Numbered from the stretch's first letter, positions 45,131 through 57,959 are shown. The stretch: DNA of 64,000 bases from Daucus carota subsp. sativus (GCF_001625215.2 NC_030386.2:20988545-21052544), one strand, 5' to 3'. The notes: generated by a model not told the origin, from the sequence alone. Made by a program: numbers and translations.

Positions 45131-46935
45131 ATGGTGGAAAGTATGATGATCATGAGGGTGATTGTGGTGATGATGATGATTTTAATTACGTGCAATGGCG
45201 ATGACACGAATCCTGTATATGAGCCATGTTCGGATACTAAGGTCAAGATAAACGATGGATTTACATTCGGCCTTGCGTTTGCGTCCAAGGAGACCTTTTT
45301 CTTTAATCAGACGCAGCTTTCGCCTTGCGATAAACGCTTACCACTCAATGGGAATGCTGCTGCTGCAGTTGCCCTCTTTAGGCCGAAAGTCGATGAAATT
45401 ACTCTCTTGTCTGTCAATACCAGCAGCTTCAAACCCGTATGTCGAGTTTTCTCTTTTCTTAACTCCTTTATGCATTTTGTCGTCGTGAATTTTCTTAAGA
45501 ATGTAGAATTTGGCTTGATTGAGTTGATTCTGTGTGTTGCTCTAGTCTTTTCTGATCAGGCTTTACAAAGATTTGTCAGTTCTCATACTATTACATCAAG
45601 ACTATATAGTTTATAGATTCAGTAATATGACCTTTTTGAACTTGACCTGAAGATCATATTTGTATGATTTTTTTTTTAAACCAAATTGCATAGGCTTGTA
45701 CAGAATTTACTAATTCACCTGAGTAAAAGAGATACCGTCAATCTTGATTTAAACTTTATTCTAGTGTTTCTATTGGTAATAAGTTAATTTTATAGATGTG
45801 TTGTGTTTCCTTTGTATGTAAAATTAATTTTAATGCTGCTATGTGTATAGTACCCTGGTCTAGAATGTTTCTCGATCCTCCACTGGTGGTTGCACAGATT
45901 CTTTGCCAGATATTGCTTTGTTTGATGGATAAATTACATCTACTACATATATATTTCAACAGCTCAATTTTTGTATAGACAATTCTGACCTGTTTCTTTG
46001 CCCACATTCTGAATAATCAAATGCTCCAGCTTACATGTATGAATTACATATTAAGGATAGAGTTACTCAGGACACTTTCTAGAAGTCTAGATAGCTATCT
46101 TTATATTATGATCTTCGTCCTGTTATTTTACTCCAACTTTATATGCACTATGGTTTTCAGGGTACATCTGGTGGACATATGGTGGCATTTGCTGGGAGAC
46201 AGTTCGCTGCACGATCTCCACCTGTCTTTGTTGCAGATGGTACTCACACCGTGAATAGTTTTACCTTGGTATGACTAACTTGCTATCTCTAGTCTACCTT
46301 CTTTCATTTCTATCTGCTTAATTTGCACCATGTTTGTCATTTTTTCGCAAAGATATACTCGGAGGAAAGAGAAGAATATCTCTTTGAGAAAAGAATGAAG
46401 ATTAGAGTAGATACCAACTAATTTCCTTTTGTTTTTTGGAGTTTTGGAGTAGATTACCATGTTTCAGAAGAGAGTGCTCTTTGCTTCTCAAAGTTTTAAC
46501 TTACGGGACCAAGAGAAAAATTAGCGTTCCAAGATATTGTTAGCATGTCATTTATGCCTATTTGAGAAATCGTCTTTTATTCTTTTTCTGTATTCCATAT
46601 TCCCTGTGACAAAGCTGCACTATCAAAATTGTTTTGCGTTACATGTGCAGGTCCTCGAATTCAAAACTGGCACGCTCCAAAACTTGTTCTGGAAGAAGTA
46701 TGGCTGCGGCTCTTGCTCAGGGGAATCCGTTTGTGTTAATAATACAGACTGTGCAGTACCATCATCCAAGTGCAAAAACAATGGAGGTGATGTCGATTGC
46801 ACTCTAGGCATACAATTGGCGTTTTCAGGCACAGACAAAAACTATAATGTGCTTAACTCCTGGTACGAGGTAGCAAATCTCCGACAGTATTCCTTGTTTG
46901 GTCTGTATTCCAATATCCGCAATGTTTTCACCTAG
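45131..46935 (+). CDS. EXPP1-like secreted protein of unknown function
   Basis: Three exons, 45131-45436, 46161-46268 and 46651-46935, all phase 0; 232 residues. A hydrophobic N-terminus rich in Met/Ile/Val (residues 5-20) looks like a signal peptide. The mature part has PCSDTKVKINDGFTFGLAF, LFRPKVDEITLLSVNTSSF, GGHMVAFAGRQFAARSPP, then FKTGTLQNLFWKKYGC, a Cys-rich stretch (CGSCSGESVC, CAVPSSKC, DVDCTLGIQLAFSGTDK) and LNSWYEVANLRQYSLFGLYS. This is the plant-only family annotated as EXPP1 protein precursor; the biochemical role is not known to me. Even cysteines and the signal peptide fit an apoplastic protein. No GPI signal or membrane segment is seen at the C end. Confidence 0.88.
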
Positions 46936-47627
46936 ATAAAGCTATCAAAGAGTTGAACTGAAGATGAGTATGAAACTAGTGCTACTGCAATCAACTTTAG
47001 CTGTTATACGAGTATACAGACAGCAGTAGATGTTTATATATTCGAACAAATAATATATGAACACTAGGTACCTTGTCCACCGTGGAACCATTGGGATGTA
47101 ATAATTTATTGAGACCCTAGTCGCATGTTGGACAGGACCATTGAAGGTGAAAAACATCTAATACACTTGGCCAAAATGATCGAGGGCCCGATTTTTACAT
47201 CTAGCACAAGAAGTTGTAAGTGGCCTAGACTGACATGTATTTTTCATCTGCAAGTGCTTGAGAACACAGGATGTTGATTTTTACTAGTTAGAGGATGTTT
47301 TTGTGTGGAGTTTACAGAGATGTGATGTGCTACGTACTTGAACTCAAGCTTGTATACTTGCCGAAATTCATCTATCAGAAGATCATAGGATTATGTTATA
47401 AGCCAACTTTGATCTGATAAAAAATAAAAAATGCAGTAAACAGAGTATAAATGTCGTTGTAAAGATTCGAACGTGGAGAAATTTTTTGGCAAAACTAATG
47501 CACAACAATTATACTACGCACTCAAAATAATTATATTTAATTTTGACATTCCAACTAATAAAATATATCTTATAGGTTCTTACAAATTGGAAATAGTATC
47601 CAATTACTTTAATACATCGAATTTTCT
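46936..47627. other. EXPP1-like 3' region and spacer
   Basis: Unremarkable AT-rich DNA with no gene seen. Confidence 0.5.
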
Positions 47628-47660
47628 ATGGTGTGTCTAAGGGCACACAATAGTCACTAA

Positions 47661-48265
47661 GAGCAACTCCAGCAGCTTCCCTATTTCATGTCCTAAGTCC
47701 AATTATAAGAAATGTGACATAAATTAGTGCTCCAGCAGTGTCTTAGAAGTGCCTTAAATCACTAGGATCCTCCTTCCATGCCTTATTAATAAGGCACCAC
47801 TAGCCATGCCTTATTTGATTTCTTTAATAAAAAAATCATTTCTCTCTCTTATTGTAACTTATTTTCTCTCTCTTCCTTCCATTTTTTATCAATCTTTTTC
47901 CAAATTTATTATTATAATAATAATAAGGAATGAATTATAAGGATCATTGTTGGAGTTGAAATACAAAATCTTGTCCTAAATCACTAGGATTCAATATTTT
48001 ATAATATTTATAAGGAAGCCACTAGTTTTTTTAGGAGAGAAAGCAAGTGAATGCAAGTGTGCTTTCACTTTCATCCCACTTTTGGAGTGAAAGTTTTGGA
48101 GTGCAACTATGCTATATTTGCACTCACTTTCACTCACTTTCATCTCTTTAAAAAACTCGGGAGCACACAAAGGAGTGAAAGTTAGATAACTTTACTTCCT
48201 CTTCACTTGCTTTCCTCCCATTTTAAAACTCGGGAGCAGGGTGTAAGACACTGATGGAGATGCTC
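47661..48265. mobile_element. Tourist-like (PIF/Harbinger) MITE
   Basis: Terminal repeats GAGCAACTCCAGCAG and, inverted, GAGCATCTCCATCAG; target duplication TAA on both sides. About 605 bp with no coding frame. Confidence 0.8.
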
Positions 48266-48285
48266 TAACATCCATTAGAATACTA

Positions 48286-48589
48286 CTCCCTCCGTCCCTT
48301 TTTTTCTGTCCATTTTGGAAAAAAAAACACATACCAAGGAATAATTGATTGTATAAACTTTTTCATTAAATACCTCTAATTAATATCTTGAAAATGGTGA
48401 AATACCCCTACTTTATGTCTTGAAAACATGAATTCAACCAAGTTTTAAATAAGTCAAGCCTTGAAAATTGAAATTATGGAGATATATTTGAAAAACTATC
48501 ATTAAATTAGTTTTGAAAGTATAAATGGACAGATAAATAGGGACAAATTTTTACTTCCAAAGTGGACAAATAAATAGGGACGGAGGGAG
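48286..48589. mobile_element. Stowaway MITE
   Basis: CTCCCTCCGTCCC at the left, GGGACGGAGGGAG at the right, TA on both sides; 304 bp. The inner TTTCTGTCCATTTTGG and CAAAGTGGACAAATAAATAG also form extended inverted repeats. The ends are near perfect. Confidence 0.92.
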
Positions 48590-48879
48590 TAACTTTTGAT
48601 TGGTGGATTGTTAATAAATGTAAATGGCCCCCCCTGCATTTACATCAATTCCACCAATCAAAACAAGCCATTTTCATGAAAATTGGTGCTTATTGTGTGT
48701 CCTTGGGCGCACATTAGAAAGACCGTTAATACATATATACCATATATATATCATTGTTATACAGCCAGGTTATGAGCTAAAATTTAAGCTGGGATATATA
48801 CGGGTTTTTAAGTAAATTTTCGAAGCTATATAATGCTTTTGTCCTTTTCGATAGTTTTTAGGTAGCCCATAATAGCTTA

Positions 48880-49601
48880 GGGCAAATCCATCAGTGGTAT
48901 AAAGGTCCAAATTTGAGTCAGTTTCAGTCTAGATTTTTCCGACAGTGACCTAAATCTTAGCTCAAATTTAGGCAGGTGAACAGTACTGTCCTAAATTTAG
49001 GCCGATACTAATCACCGGTCTAAATCTTTTTAGTAATATAATAATAACTTTTTTAGCTTTTTTATATATTTAGTTAATTAAATGATTATATATAATTATT
49101 AAATAGTTATAAATTATAAATAATATATTTTACTTAAATAATTATATATATTAATTATGAAACATATAATTAAACACTCTAAAAATAATTCAAATTAACA
49201 ATACATTAAACATAAGATAAAGATTACAATCAGCAAGATAAAAATTACAGTCGACAACGAGTTGCATTAATTGAGCATATGTGGGAATAATTTATTAATT
49301 CGGAGTAGTATTGAATCTTTGTGATTTTTGTTTTAGTTAATTAATTAAAATATAAAGTTTTTTTATTTTCTTTGTTTAAATGTAATGTTTTTCTAATTTA
49401 ATGAATTTATTAAGTTTACTACTAATATGAATATTATTGTTAAAAGATTAAAATAATAATATAAAGATAGTTAGAAGAATAAAATATTGATATATGAATT
49501 TGGACCAAAATTTAGGTCAAACTGTTGGAATGGAAAGATGGTTCGGTTTAAATTTGCACCAATATTTAGGCTAAAAATTGGTTCCACTGTTGGAGATGAC
49601 C
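48880..49601. mobile_element. Tourist-like MITE, larger family member
   Basis: Ends GGGCAAATCCATCAGTGG and, inverted, GGTCATCTCCAACAGTGG, with target duplication TTA on both sides. Near both ends a ..TAAATTTAGGC.. word recurs in inverted order. About 722 bp with no frame. Confidence 0.75.
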
Positions 49602-49665
49602 TTAGAATGTAAAATTAGTGTTAGAATGTAAAATAGTGAAGTGTACATTCTAATATTATATGCTT

Positions 49666-49790
49666 ATGAACTAAAATTTAAGCTGGGATATATACGGGAT
49701 TTTAATTAATTTTTGGAAGTATATAATATTTTTGTCTTCTAAGATAGCGCATAATATCTTAGAGTGAAAAATTAGTGAAGTGCACATTCT
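49666..49790. repeat. Direct copy of 48770-48880
   Basis: Both stretches contain TAAAATTTAAGCTGGGATAT and ATACGGG, then GAAG.TATATAAT and TTTTTGTC. They lie on either side of the 722-bp MITE, so a local duplication preceded or accompanied that insertion. Confidence 0.7.
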
Positions 49791-49799
49791 ATACTCGCA

Positions 49800-50740
49800 C
49801 ACTTTAAGTATTACATGATACTATTCATGTAAAATTATCACTCGTGTAGTTAGGATCATTATCGTAGAAATTGAAAATCAAAATTAATCAATGGAATTAC
49901 TAATTCAAAATTTATGTAAGAATTTTTGATAAATTGAAATGTAATTGATGAATCGTTAATTTTTTAAAAAGAAATAGTCGATAATTTAGCGGGGATTTTT
50001 CAATAAATTAAGAATTTTTAGAACATTGATTAAGATAAGAAAAAGTATTATTTACAATTAAAAATAAAAAATTAAATTGTGAAAGATAAATAATAAAATA
50101 TGAATAATGTGACTTATAAATTATATAAGAGTTTACATAATTTTGATAGAATATTTTATAATTCAAAAGACAAAGGGAAAAGGGGGAGAAGCAAAACTAA
50201 CGGCCTGTTTCCGCTGAAGCCCGCAATGAAACATCCTATGGGCTCGCTTTTTTATTTCCGCTAGTTTGACAGTTTGATCCCTTTTCTCAGCCGACGTTAC
50301 CGGTAATAATTCGAAATCTAATCTAATAAATAATGAAATTATGATGAATAATTAAAAAAATATCTATCTTTGAAGATTGTTATACTATTTACACAGCGAA
50401 TCAACTAAAACGATGATTATTTTTACGATCCGCAAAATTTTGAATTTAACTAATATTCTGAGATATTTGTAAATAAATTGTAAATTAATATATAAAAACA
50501 TTCCATATCCTCTGAATTACAATAATTGAAAGTATTGATTGACACATCAGACAAACAATCACTAAAATATCTCATCCTTATCTATACACAAAGTCCTCAC
50601 ACATCTATTTCTCTCATTCACAATATAATATAATAAAAAATAATAATATAATAATAAAGTACACCCCTTTATATCTAGTCTAGAAGAACATCTGATAAGA
50701 TTGTACTTAGAAAAAAATATCCTTACACAGTCACACTACA
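49800..50740. other. Spacer and upstream region of the CBP1 homologue
   Basis: AT-rich with no gene. The last 100 bases before 50741 probably hold the promoter and leader, though no clear TATA box was chosen. Confidence 0.5.
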
Positions 50741-51874
50741 ATGATAGCAGCAAGATCTTCATCTCTGTTTCTGGGTTGTCCTAATAACTCCACCACTTGT
50801 TCTAAATCAAATTCTCCATATAATTCTAACATGTATTCTCCATCTATTGTTATTACTAAACCAACAAGCACAATATGTTGTTGTTCAAGAAACGACACCC
50901 ATGGCTACATACCAAAGCTTCAACCTTTTAGCACCAGAACTAAGTTTGATCGTGTTCTTCAAGACCCTCCCTTGATTCAAAAATCTGAAACTCAACTTGC
51001 AGGTTTTTTATTATCATATTCTCTTTTGGGTATTTTTTTTAATTTTTTTTTGGTTTTATGAATCTTGCAAGTTGGAGAGACTAGATATTGTGATTTTATG
51101 TACTAACTCTTTGTTTTATTTGGATTTGGATTGATGTTGAATTTAACCATTTTAAATTGATTCTGTCCTTGATGTTTAGTTGTATGTGCTAGTACTAGTT
51201 TGTTTGTATACTCTGTCGAATTTATTTTTTTTTCTTGTTTTTCAGATTATTGTTCAACACTTGAAGGGGAAAATTCTTATAGTTGCTGGCAAGCTTATTT
51301 TGAACTCAAAGATCTGGAAGTGAGTATTACTGGTGTACATTTTACTACTGATGTTAATTTACACCAGAAATTATGGACTTTCTGTTTGTAGATTAGGCCA
51401 ACATGTATATTGTTTTAACTGAATTTTGTGATAATTTTGTTTGTTTTTTTTCTGAATTCTGAACTTTATGCTTTGGCCCAAGTATTGATTGAACTCATAG
51501 ATCTGAACTTTATTTTGAACTCGAAGTAAGTATTGTTTTTTGTCAATTTGAAGACCAAAGAGCCGAAAGATGAGGTCGAGAAGGTGATACTTGAAGCAGG
51601 GGGGATGAAATCGTTGATCGGATGTTTACATGGGATTTCTGCAATTCACAAGGCCAAAAAAGCAGCTGCCAATGAGTCGAACAAGGCATCGCTAAATGCA
51701 AAGAAACAAGTGGAAAACCATTGTCCAGTGCCGGATGGATTGCCGAGATCAGCTGAAGAAATGGAGGAGGAAGAAAAAGCAAGAATGCCGGATTCACCAT
51801 TCACCAGGTTGCTCAGAAACAAAGGGAGATTTCCGGCTTGGTACTCCCCTGCGCCTGATCATGAAACAGACTAG
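50741..51874 (+). CDS. CBP1: CCG-binding protein 1 homologue (CBP1/MEE14)
   Basis: Three exons, 50741-51002, 51246-51319, 51554-51874 (phases 1 and 0); 218 residues. The N-terminal 60 residues are Ser/Thr/Cys-rich and variable. Then come RVLQDPPLIQKSETQLA|DYC, STLEGENSYSCWQAYFELKD, GGMKSLIGCLHGISAIHK, PVPDGLPRSAEEMEEEEKAR and an ending RFPAWYSPAPDHETD. This matches the plant CBP1 family. Arabidopsis CBP1 (MEE14) binds CCG and Mediator in the central cell and helps pollen-tube guidance. The family's expression is broader, so other roles are likely. The Ser-rich N-terminus could be a transit peptide; I cannot tell. Confidence 0.85.
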
Positions 51875-51899
51875 ATTATGGATCATTAGATTCCGCTCT

Positions 51900-52440
51900 C
51901 TTTTTTTCGGTTAGGAAATTGGATGAATTTTACTCCTGTTGTCAGACTTATTTTTTGAATGCAAGTAATGTCTACTTATGTCTAAATAAATCTCTAGTTT
52001 TTGGGAAATGAGTAGAGCCAAACATGCTCGAAATTTGGGAGTCCCTGTTTTGTTGTTAGATGTATTGGACCGACGACAAGATGATTAGAAATGTTCCTCC
52101 CCCTAATTTTAGTCTGGAGATGGAAATAACATATATATTTAAAATTAAACTTGAAAAAGAAAAAAGTTGGAAAATTATATGCCACTCACTGTGAATGGCT
52201 AGAAGTTGTGATGATACAGAAGTACGGAAAGAATTGACCAGTAATGAGGTTGTCTATAAACACAAGACCCAGTCATTGCCAATATTAGACAGTATGATCC
52301 TGTTCCGGTGATAAAATTAACTGAAAACATATGTGTAGTCCCAGAAAAGTCTCGTCAATGGGTGGTGGAGAAAGGATTGAGGAGGAGAAGTGAATTAACA
52401 GCCCTCGAATTTGGAGGGTCATGTGAATTCAGCCTCAATT
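51900..52440. other. CBP1 3' region and LRX upstream region
   Basis: No gene seen. Compact spacing of about 650 bp between the CBP1 homologue and the LRX start. Confidence 0.5.
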
Positions 52441-52445
52441 CTCCA

Positions 52446-52453
52446 TATTTATA
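52446..52453 (+). promoter_or_regulatory. TATA box of the LRX gene
   Basis: TATTTATAG about 75 bp before the chosen start codon at 52522. Confidence 0.55.
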
Positions 52454-52521
52454 GGGTAGCTCAACAGGGGTGAGTAGTAGTATTAAGTAGCCCTGGGCTT
52501 GGCCAAGAAGAATTGGTAGGC

Positions 52522-55500
52522 ATGGCTAACTCTAGATTTTTAAAAGATATAGGATGCTTTCTTTTTCTCTCTTTTCTTTCTCTATCTCCTGTATCTTCAA
52601 CACCTGACAATGTTCCTATAGCAACTGAAAAAGATATTGATACAAAAGCATTCGCCAATGTGAGGCTTAAGAATGCTTACACTGCCCTTCAAGCATGGAA
52701 GATGGCAATATTCTCCGATCCGAATAACATGACTACCAATTGGATTGGTCCCAACGTATGCACTTACATGGGTGTGTTCTGTGAACAGGCCCTTGATGAT
52801 GCTAGCTTGACAGTTGTTGCTGCCATTGATCTTAACAAGGGAGACATCGCCGGACACCTTGTGCCACAGCTTGGCCTCTTGACTGATATGGTAGTTTTTC
52901 ACATCAATACTAACCGTTTTTGCGGAATCATCCCAGAGGAATTCTCAAAGTTGATTATCCTCCGTGAATTTGATGTGAGCAATAATCGTTTTGTTGGTAC
53001 ATTTCCAGAAGTTTGTCTGAGGTTACCGGCCCTTGTCTACCTCGACCTTCGTTTTAACGATTTTGAAGGGCCTTTGCCACCAAAGGTCTTTGATGTACCC
53101 CTCGATGCTTTGTTCGTAAACAACAATCGCTTCACGTATAACATTCCAGAAAATCTTGGCAATTCCCCTGTTTCTGTGATTGTATTGGCCAACAATAATT
53201 TTACTGGTTGCATTCCGAAAAGCATTGGCAATATGACAAAAACATTGAACGAAATGATTTTTATGAATAATAACCTCACCGGCTGCTTGCCCGAAGAAAT
53301 TGGGATGTTGTCAAACTTAAATGTGTTCGACATCAGCTTCAACAATTTCATCGGATCATTGCCTGTAGGCCTCTCCGGGTTAAAGAGCATCAACATGATG
53401 GACGTTTCTCACAACAGATTGGTAGGTTCTGTTCCTGAATCTGTTTGCTCATTGCCAAGTTTGGAGAACTTCACCTATTCCTATAACTTCTTTAAGGAAG
53501 AGATGAAGGGTTGCCAACAAGCAAGAAATGGTCTAATACTCGATCACAGTATGAATTGTTTACCTGATGCAACAGACCAGAAAACTGTGGCAGAGTGCGC
53601 ACCAGTGGTACAAGAAACAGTCAATTGTGAGAGTTGCTGCAGAGGGAATCCTGATCATGAATCGCCTGTCCCTACACCTCCTAAAATAACCTCACCAACT
53701 CCAACTCAACCAATATCTTCTACACCATCCCCATCTACACCTTCTACACCATCCCCATCTATATCATATCCGGAAGGATCTTATTTACATTCACCAAGTC
53801 CGAAACCAACTCCGAGTCCAGCAACACCACAAGCTTCAACTCCACCAAGTCCGAAACCTACACCATCCCCATCTACGGTATCCCCATCTATATCTTATCC
53901 GGAAGGATCTTATTCACCAACCCCATCTCCATCAATATCTTCTACACCTATGACACCTAAACTCACCCCCAGTTCACCAACATCACAAGTTTCACCTTCA
54001 CCAAGTCCGAAACCTACACCATCCCCATCTACAGTATCCCCATCAATATCTTATCCGGATTCACCAACCCCAATTGCACCAACCCCGTCTGCACCAATAT
54101 CTTTTACACCTATGACACCTAAACTCACCCCCAGTTCACCTTCACCAAGTCCTAAACCAACACCATCCCCATCTATAGTTTATCCAGAAGGATCTTATTT
54201 ACATCCACCAGGTCCGAAAACAACTCCAAGTACACCAACACCACAAGCTTCACCTGCACCAAGTCCGAAATCTACACCATCCCCATCTACAGTATCCCCA
54301 TCAATAACTTATCCGGATTCACCAACCCCAATTGCACCAACCCCATCTGCACCTATGACACCTAAACTCACCCCCAGTTCACCAACACCACAAGCTTCAC
54401 CTCCACTAAGTCCGAAACTAACTCCGAGTCCACCAACACCACAAGCTTCATCCCCACCAAGTCCCAAACTAACTCCGAGTCCACCACCACCAAAAGTTTC
54501 ACCTTCACCAAGTCCGAAACCAACACCATCCCCATCTATAGTTTATCCAGAAGGATCTTATTTACATCCACCAGGTCCGAAATCAACTCCAAGTACACCA
54601 ACACCACAAGCTTCACCTGCACCAAGTCCGAAACCTACACCATCCCCATCTACAGTATCCCCATCAATAACTTATCCAGATTCCCCAACCCCAATTGCAC
54701 CAACCCCATCTGCACCAATATCTTTTACACCTATGACACCTAAACTCACCCCCAGTTCACCAACACCACAAGCTTCCCCTCCACTAAGTCCGAAACTTAC
54801 TCCGAGTCCACCAACACCACAAGCTTCATCCCCACCAAGTCCCAAACTAACTCCGAGTCCACCAACACCACAAGTTTCCCCAAGTCCGAAACCTACACCA
54901 TCCCCATCTACAGTATCCCCATCAATAACTTATCCGGATTCACCAACCCCAATTGCACCAACCCCATCTGCACCAATATCTTTTACACCTATGACACCTA
55001 AACTCACCCCCAGTTCACCTTCACCAAGTCCAAAACCAACACCATCCCCATCTATAGTTTATCCAGAAGGATCTTATTTACATCCACCAGGTCCGAAACC
55101 AACTCCAAGTACACCAACACCACAAGCTTCACCTGCACCAAGTCCAAAACCTACACCATCCCCATCTACAGTATCCCCATCAATATCTTATCCGGATTCA
55201 CCAACCCCAATTGCACCAACCCCATCTGCACCAATATCTTTTACACCTAAACTCACCCCCAGTTCACCTTCACCAAGTCCGAAACCAACACCATCCCCAT
55301 CTATAGTTTATCCAGAAGGATCTTATTTACATCCACCAGGTCCGAAACCAACTCCAAGTACACCAACACCACAAGCTTCACCTGCACCAAGTCCGAAACC
55401 TACACCATCCCCATCTACAGTATCCCCATCAATAACTTATCCGGATTCACCAACCCCAATTGCACCAACCCCATCTGCACCAATATCTTTTACACCTAAA

Positions 55501-57477
55501 CTCACCCCCAGTTCACCTGCACCAAGTCCGAAACCTACACCATCCCCATCTATAGTTTATCCGGAAGGATCTTATTTACATCCACCAACTCCTAAACCAA
55601 CTCCAAGTACACCAACACCACAAGCTTCACCTGCACCAAGTCCGAAATCAACTCCAAGTTCACCAACACCACAAACTTCACCTTCGCCAATTCCTAACCC
55701 ATCTCTAACTGCTCCTATGATGCAACAACCTAAGACTCCGACACATCCTAGCCCAACACCTCTAGTTTCTTCACCACCATCACCTGTACAATCCCCTCCA
55801 CCCACATCTCCACCTCCAAAAGTCACGCCACCATCTAGTTCACCTCCACCAAGTCCAAAACTAACTCCGAGTCCACCAACACCACAAGTTTCACCTTCAC
55901 CAAGTCCGAAACCTACACCATCCCCATCTATAGTTTATCCGGAAGGATCTTATTTACATCCACCAAGTCCAAAACCAACTCTAAGTGCACCTAGTCCATC
56001 ACCTAGTTTAGTATCTCCGGCCTACTCACTACCACCATCCTCATCACCTCAGCCATCAAAGAGCACACCACCACCTTCTGATGCCAAGCCTCCACCAATG
56101 GTTCACTCTCCGCCTCCACCTGTATTCTCTCCCCCACCACCCGCCAAGAGTACACCACCACCTACACCTAGTTTAGTGTCTCCAGCCCACTCACTACCAC
56201 CATCTTCATCACCTCAACCATCAAAGAGTACACCACCACCCAGTCCAAAACTAACTCTGAGTCCACCAACACCACAAGTTTCACCTTCACCAAGTCCGAA
56301 ACCTACACCATCCCCATCTATAGTTTATCCGGAAGGATCTTATTTACATCCACCAAGTCCGAAACCAACTCCAAGTGCACCTAGTCCATCACCTAGTTTA
56401 GTATCTCCGGCCTACTCACTACCACCATCCTCATCACCTCAGCCATCAAAGAGTACACCACCACCTTCTGATGCCAAGCCTCCACCAATGGTTCACTCTC
56501 CGCCTCCACCTGTATTCTCTCCCCCACCACCCGCCAAGAGTACACCACCACCTACACCTAGTTTAGTGTCTCCAGCCCACTCACTACCACCATCTTCATC
56601 ACCTCAGCCATCAAAGAGTACACCACCACCTTCTGATGTCAAGCCTCCACCAATAGTTCACTCTCCGCCTCCACCTGTTTTCTCTCCCCCACCGCCTGTC
56701 AAAAGTCCCCCACCACCAGCTCCCGTCCATTCTCCCCCACCACCAGCTCCCGTCCACTCACCCCCACCGCCCGTCCATTCACCCCCACCGCCAGCTCCCG
56801 TCCACTCACCCCCACCGCCCGTCCATTCACCCCCACCGCCAGCTCCCGTCCACTCACCCCCACCGCCCGTCCATTCACCCCCACCGCCAGCTCCCGTCCA
56901 CTCACCCCCACCGCCCGTCCATTCACCCCCACCGCCAGCTCCCGTCCACTCACCCCCACCGCCCGTCCACTCACCCCCACCGCCAGCTCCCGTCCACTCA
57001 CCCCCACCGCCCGTCCCGTCACCCCCACCGCCAGCTCCCGTCCACTCACCCCCACCGCCAGCTCCCGTCCACTCACCCCCGCCAGCTCCTGTCCATTCCC
57101 CCCCACCGCCCGCACCCGTGCATTCCCCACCACCGGCTCCCGTGCATTCCCCACCGCCGGCTCCGGTCCATTCCCCACCACCGGCTCCCGTGCATTCCCC
57201 ACCGCCGGCTCCCGTGCGTTCGCCACCACCTGCTCCAGTCCATTCACCACCACCTGCTCCAGTCCATTCCCCGCCACCAGCACCAGTGGTCCATTCGCCA
57301 CCACCCGCTCCATTACGTTCACCACCACCCGCCCCTGCACGTTCACCACCACCAGCGCCTGTTCATGCTCCTCCTACTCCTGTTTCTTCACCACCACCAG
57401 CTGAAGACTTCATCCTACCACCAAATTTGGGAGCATTGTACTCATCACCACCACCACCACAGTTCGCGGGATATTAA
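52522..57477 (+). CDS. Pollen-type leucine-rich repeat extensin (LRX/PEX)
   Basis: A single exon of 1651 residues, about twice the size of typical vegetative LRXs. The start is the ATG at 52522 (MANSRFLKD), because the codon at 52513 is TTG. Signal peptide to about residue 27. The LRX N-cap ([27 protein letters not shown]) and about ten LRRs ([48 protein letters not shown]) are followed by a Cys hinge (NCESCCRG, about residue 370). The rest is extensin: Ser-Pro-rich blocks, then SPPPP repeats, ending [11 protein letters not shown] as is usual in the family. Repeats are layered: blocks of about 85 residues with [12 protein letters not shown], one 130-residue unit twice, and a 16-residue [16 protein letters not shown] unit. 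LRXs sit in the cell wall and bind RALF peptides; Arabidopsis LRX8-11 act in pollen tubes. Tyr for cross-linking occurs in VYPEGSY, not as VYSPPPP. Confidence 0.95.
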   Translation: MANSRFLKDIGCFLFLSFLSLSPVSSTPDNVPIATEKDIDTKAFANVRLKNAYTALQAWKMAIFSDPNNMTTNWIGPNVCTYMGVFCEQALDDASLTVVAAIDLNKGDIAGHLVPQLGLLTDMVVFHINTNRFCGIIPEEFSKLIILREFDVSNNRFVGTFPEVCLRLPALVYLDLRFNDFEGPLPPKVFDVPLDALFVNNNRFTYNIPENLGNSPVSVIVLANNNFTGCIPKSIGNMTKTLNEMIFMNNNLTGCLPEEIGMLSNLNVFDISFNNFIGSLPVGLSGLKSINMMDVSHNRLVGSVPESVCSLPSLENFTYSYNFFKEEMKGCQQARNGLILDHSMNCLPDATDQKTVAECAPVVQETVNCESCCRGNPDHESPVPTPPKITSPTPTQPISSTPSPSTPSTPSPSISYPEGSYLHSPSPKPTPSPATPQASTPPSPKPTPSPSTVSPSISYPEGSYSPTPSPSISSTPMTPKLTPSSPTSQVSPSPSPKPTPSPSTVSPSISYPDSPTPIAPTPSAPISFTPMTPKLTPSSPSPSPKPTPSPSIVYPEGSYLHPPGPKTTPSTPTPQASPAPSPKSTPSPSTVSPSITYPDSPTPIAPTPSAPMTPKLTPSSPTPQASPPLSPKLTPSPPTPQASSPPSPKLTPSPPPPKVSPSPSPKPTPSPSIVYPEGSYLHPPGPKSTPSTPTPQASPAPSPKPTPSPSTVSPSITYPDSPTPIAPTPSAPISFTPMTPKLTPSSPTPQASPPLSPKLTPSPPTPQASSPPSPKLTPSPPTPQVSPSPKPTPSPSTVSPSITYPDSPTPIAPTPSAPISFTPMTPKLTPSSPSPSPKPTPSPSIVYPEGSYLHPPGPKPTPSTPTPQASPAPSPKPTPSPSTVSPSISYPDSPTPIAPTPSAPISFTPKLTPSSPSPSPKPTPSPSIVYPEGSYLHPPGPKPTPSTPTPQASPAPSPKPTPSPSTVSPSITYPDSPTPIAPTPSAPISFTPKLTPSSPAPSPKPTPSPSIVYPEGSYLHPPTPKPTPSTPTPQASPAPSPKSTPSSPTPQTSPSPIPNPSLTAPMMQQPKTPTHPSPTPLVSSPPSPVQSPPPTSPPPKVTPPSSSPPPSPKLTPSPPTPQVSPSPSPKPTPSPSIVYPEGSYLHPPSPKPTLSAPSPSPSLVSPAYSLPPSSSPQPSKSTPPPSDAKPPPMVHSPPPPVFSPPPPAKSTPPPTPSLVSPAHSLPPSSSPQPSKSTPPPSPKLTLSPPTPQVSPSPSPKPTPSPSIVYPEGSYLHPPSPKPTPSAPSPSPSLVSPAYSLPPSSSPQPSKSTPPPSDAKPPPMVHSPPPPVFSPPPPAKSTPPPTPSLVSPAHSLPPSSSPQPSKSTPPPSDVKPPPIVHSPPPPVFSPPPPVKSPPPPAPVHSPPPPAPVHSPPPPVHSPPPPAPVHSPPPPVHSPPPPAPVHSPPPPVHSPPPPAPVHSPPPPVHSPPPPAPVHSPPPPVHSPPPPAPVHSPPPPVPSPPPPAPVHSPPPPAPVHSPPPAPVHSPPPPAPVHSPPPAPVHSPPPAPVHSPPPAPVHSPPPAPVRSPPPAPVHSPPPAPVHSPPPAPVVHSPPPAPLRSPPPAPARSPPPAPVHAPPTPVSSPPPAEDFILPPNLGALYSSPPPPQFAGY
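54120..55640 (+). repeat. Tandem blocks of about 250-260 bp in the extensin domain
   Basis: In-frame blocks with the words [24 protein letters not shown], [18 protein letters not shown] and [13 protein letters not shown] recur about five or six times with spacer changes. Some lack part of a block, as expected from unequal exchange. Neighbouring copies are very similar at DNA level. Confidence 0.85.
55861..56640 (+). repeat. 390-bp in-frame duplication in the extensin domain
   Basis: CTAACTCCGAGTCCACCAAC at 55861 and CTAACTCTGAGTCCACCAAC at 56251 start two 130-residue units. Each includes [36 protein letters not shown] and [20 protein letters not shown]. The copies differ at only a few bases, so the duplication is recent. 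Confidence 0.88.
56700..57020 (+). repeat. 48-bp minisatellite in the extensin domain
   Basis: CCAGCTCCCGTCCACTCACC then CCCACCGCCC, GTCCATTCAC, CCCCACCG repeats about five times and encodes [16 protein letters not shown]. The copies are nearly identical. One unit reads CCCGTCCCGTC and gives VPSPPPP. After 57020 the repeat becomes shorter (APVHSPPP) and more varied. Confidence 0.9.
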
Positions 57478-57955
57478 GCATTATTTTATGTTTTTATACT
57501 CTTTTTAGTTTTATCTCCATTTGTAGTTCAGAATGTCAAATGCTCAAACACTTGTCAAGTGGGAATAAATCTTTGACATCTTTTCTCTAATTGTCTACAT
57601 ATTAATAGTTTGTTGCTATCTCTTGTATGAATAATCCATTTAAATGTAAAGTTAGAGTAATAAACTAGCTTGGTTCCTTAGACGTGATCAAGCAGACATT
57701 GTTCATTGTATGTTATTCTACATAAATGTTATTTTGTAGCATAAAACATAGAGAGAAAAGATGTGTAGTTTATTTCCAACATGTGATCGAGCTCACACAC
57801 AAGCTGTTATTATTTAATCACATATTTCCTTGTGAAGAATTAGCAAATAGTTCTTAAATCTAAAATGTGATTCTACGTCAAAGTGTGCTTGATAAAGGAA
57901 AAATCAATTTAATTGTCAGTACTAAGATACCTTATTAAATGAGGTTACAAATTGT
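57478..57955. other. LRX 3' region
   Basis: AT-rich with AATAAA-like words (for example GGAATAAATC near 57562). No gene. Confidence 0.5.
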
Positions 57956-57959
57956 CTAG

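Larger units (their letters stand above)
47628..48718. mobile_element. Outer element of a nested MITE island
   Basis: GGTGTGTCTAAGGGCACACA near 47630 is roughly inverted at 48690-48716 (TTGTGTGTCCTTGGGCGCACA). The two MITEs at 47661-48265 and 48286-48589 lie between these ends. So does a hairpin at 48594-48664, in which TTTTGATTGGTGGA pairs with TCCACCAATCAAAA. The ends match only in part, so this is a candidate old element interrupted by two younger ones. Confidence 0.5.

Noticed and set aside
52513-52521. Start of the LRX frame at 52513
   Set aside because: The codon is TTG; the ATG at 52522 begins the signal peptide.
56699-57352. 217-residue antisense frame in the LRX repeat region
   Set aside because: Periodic Val/Gly/Asn product of the antisense minisatellite; an artefact.
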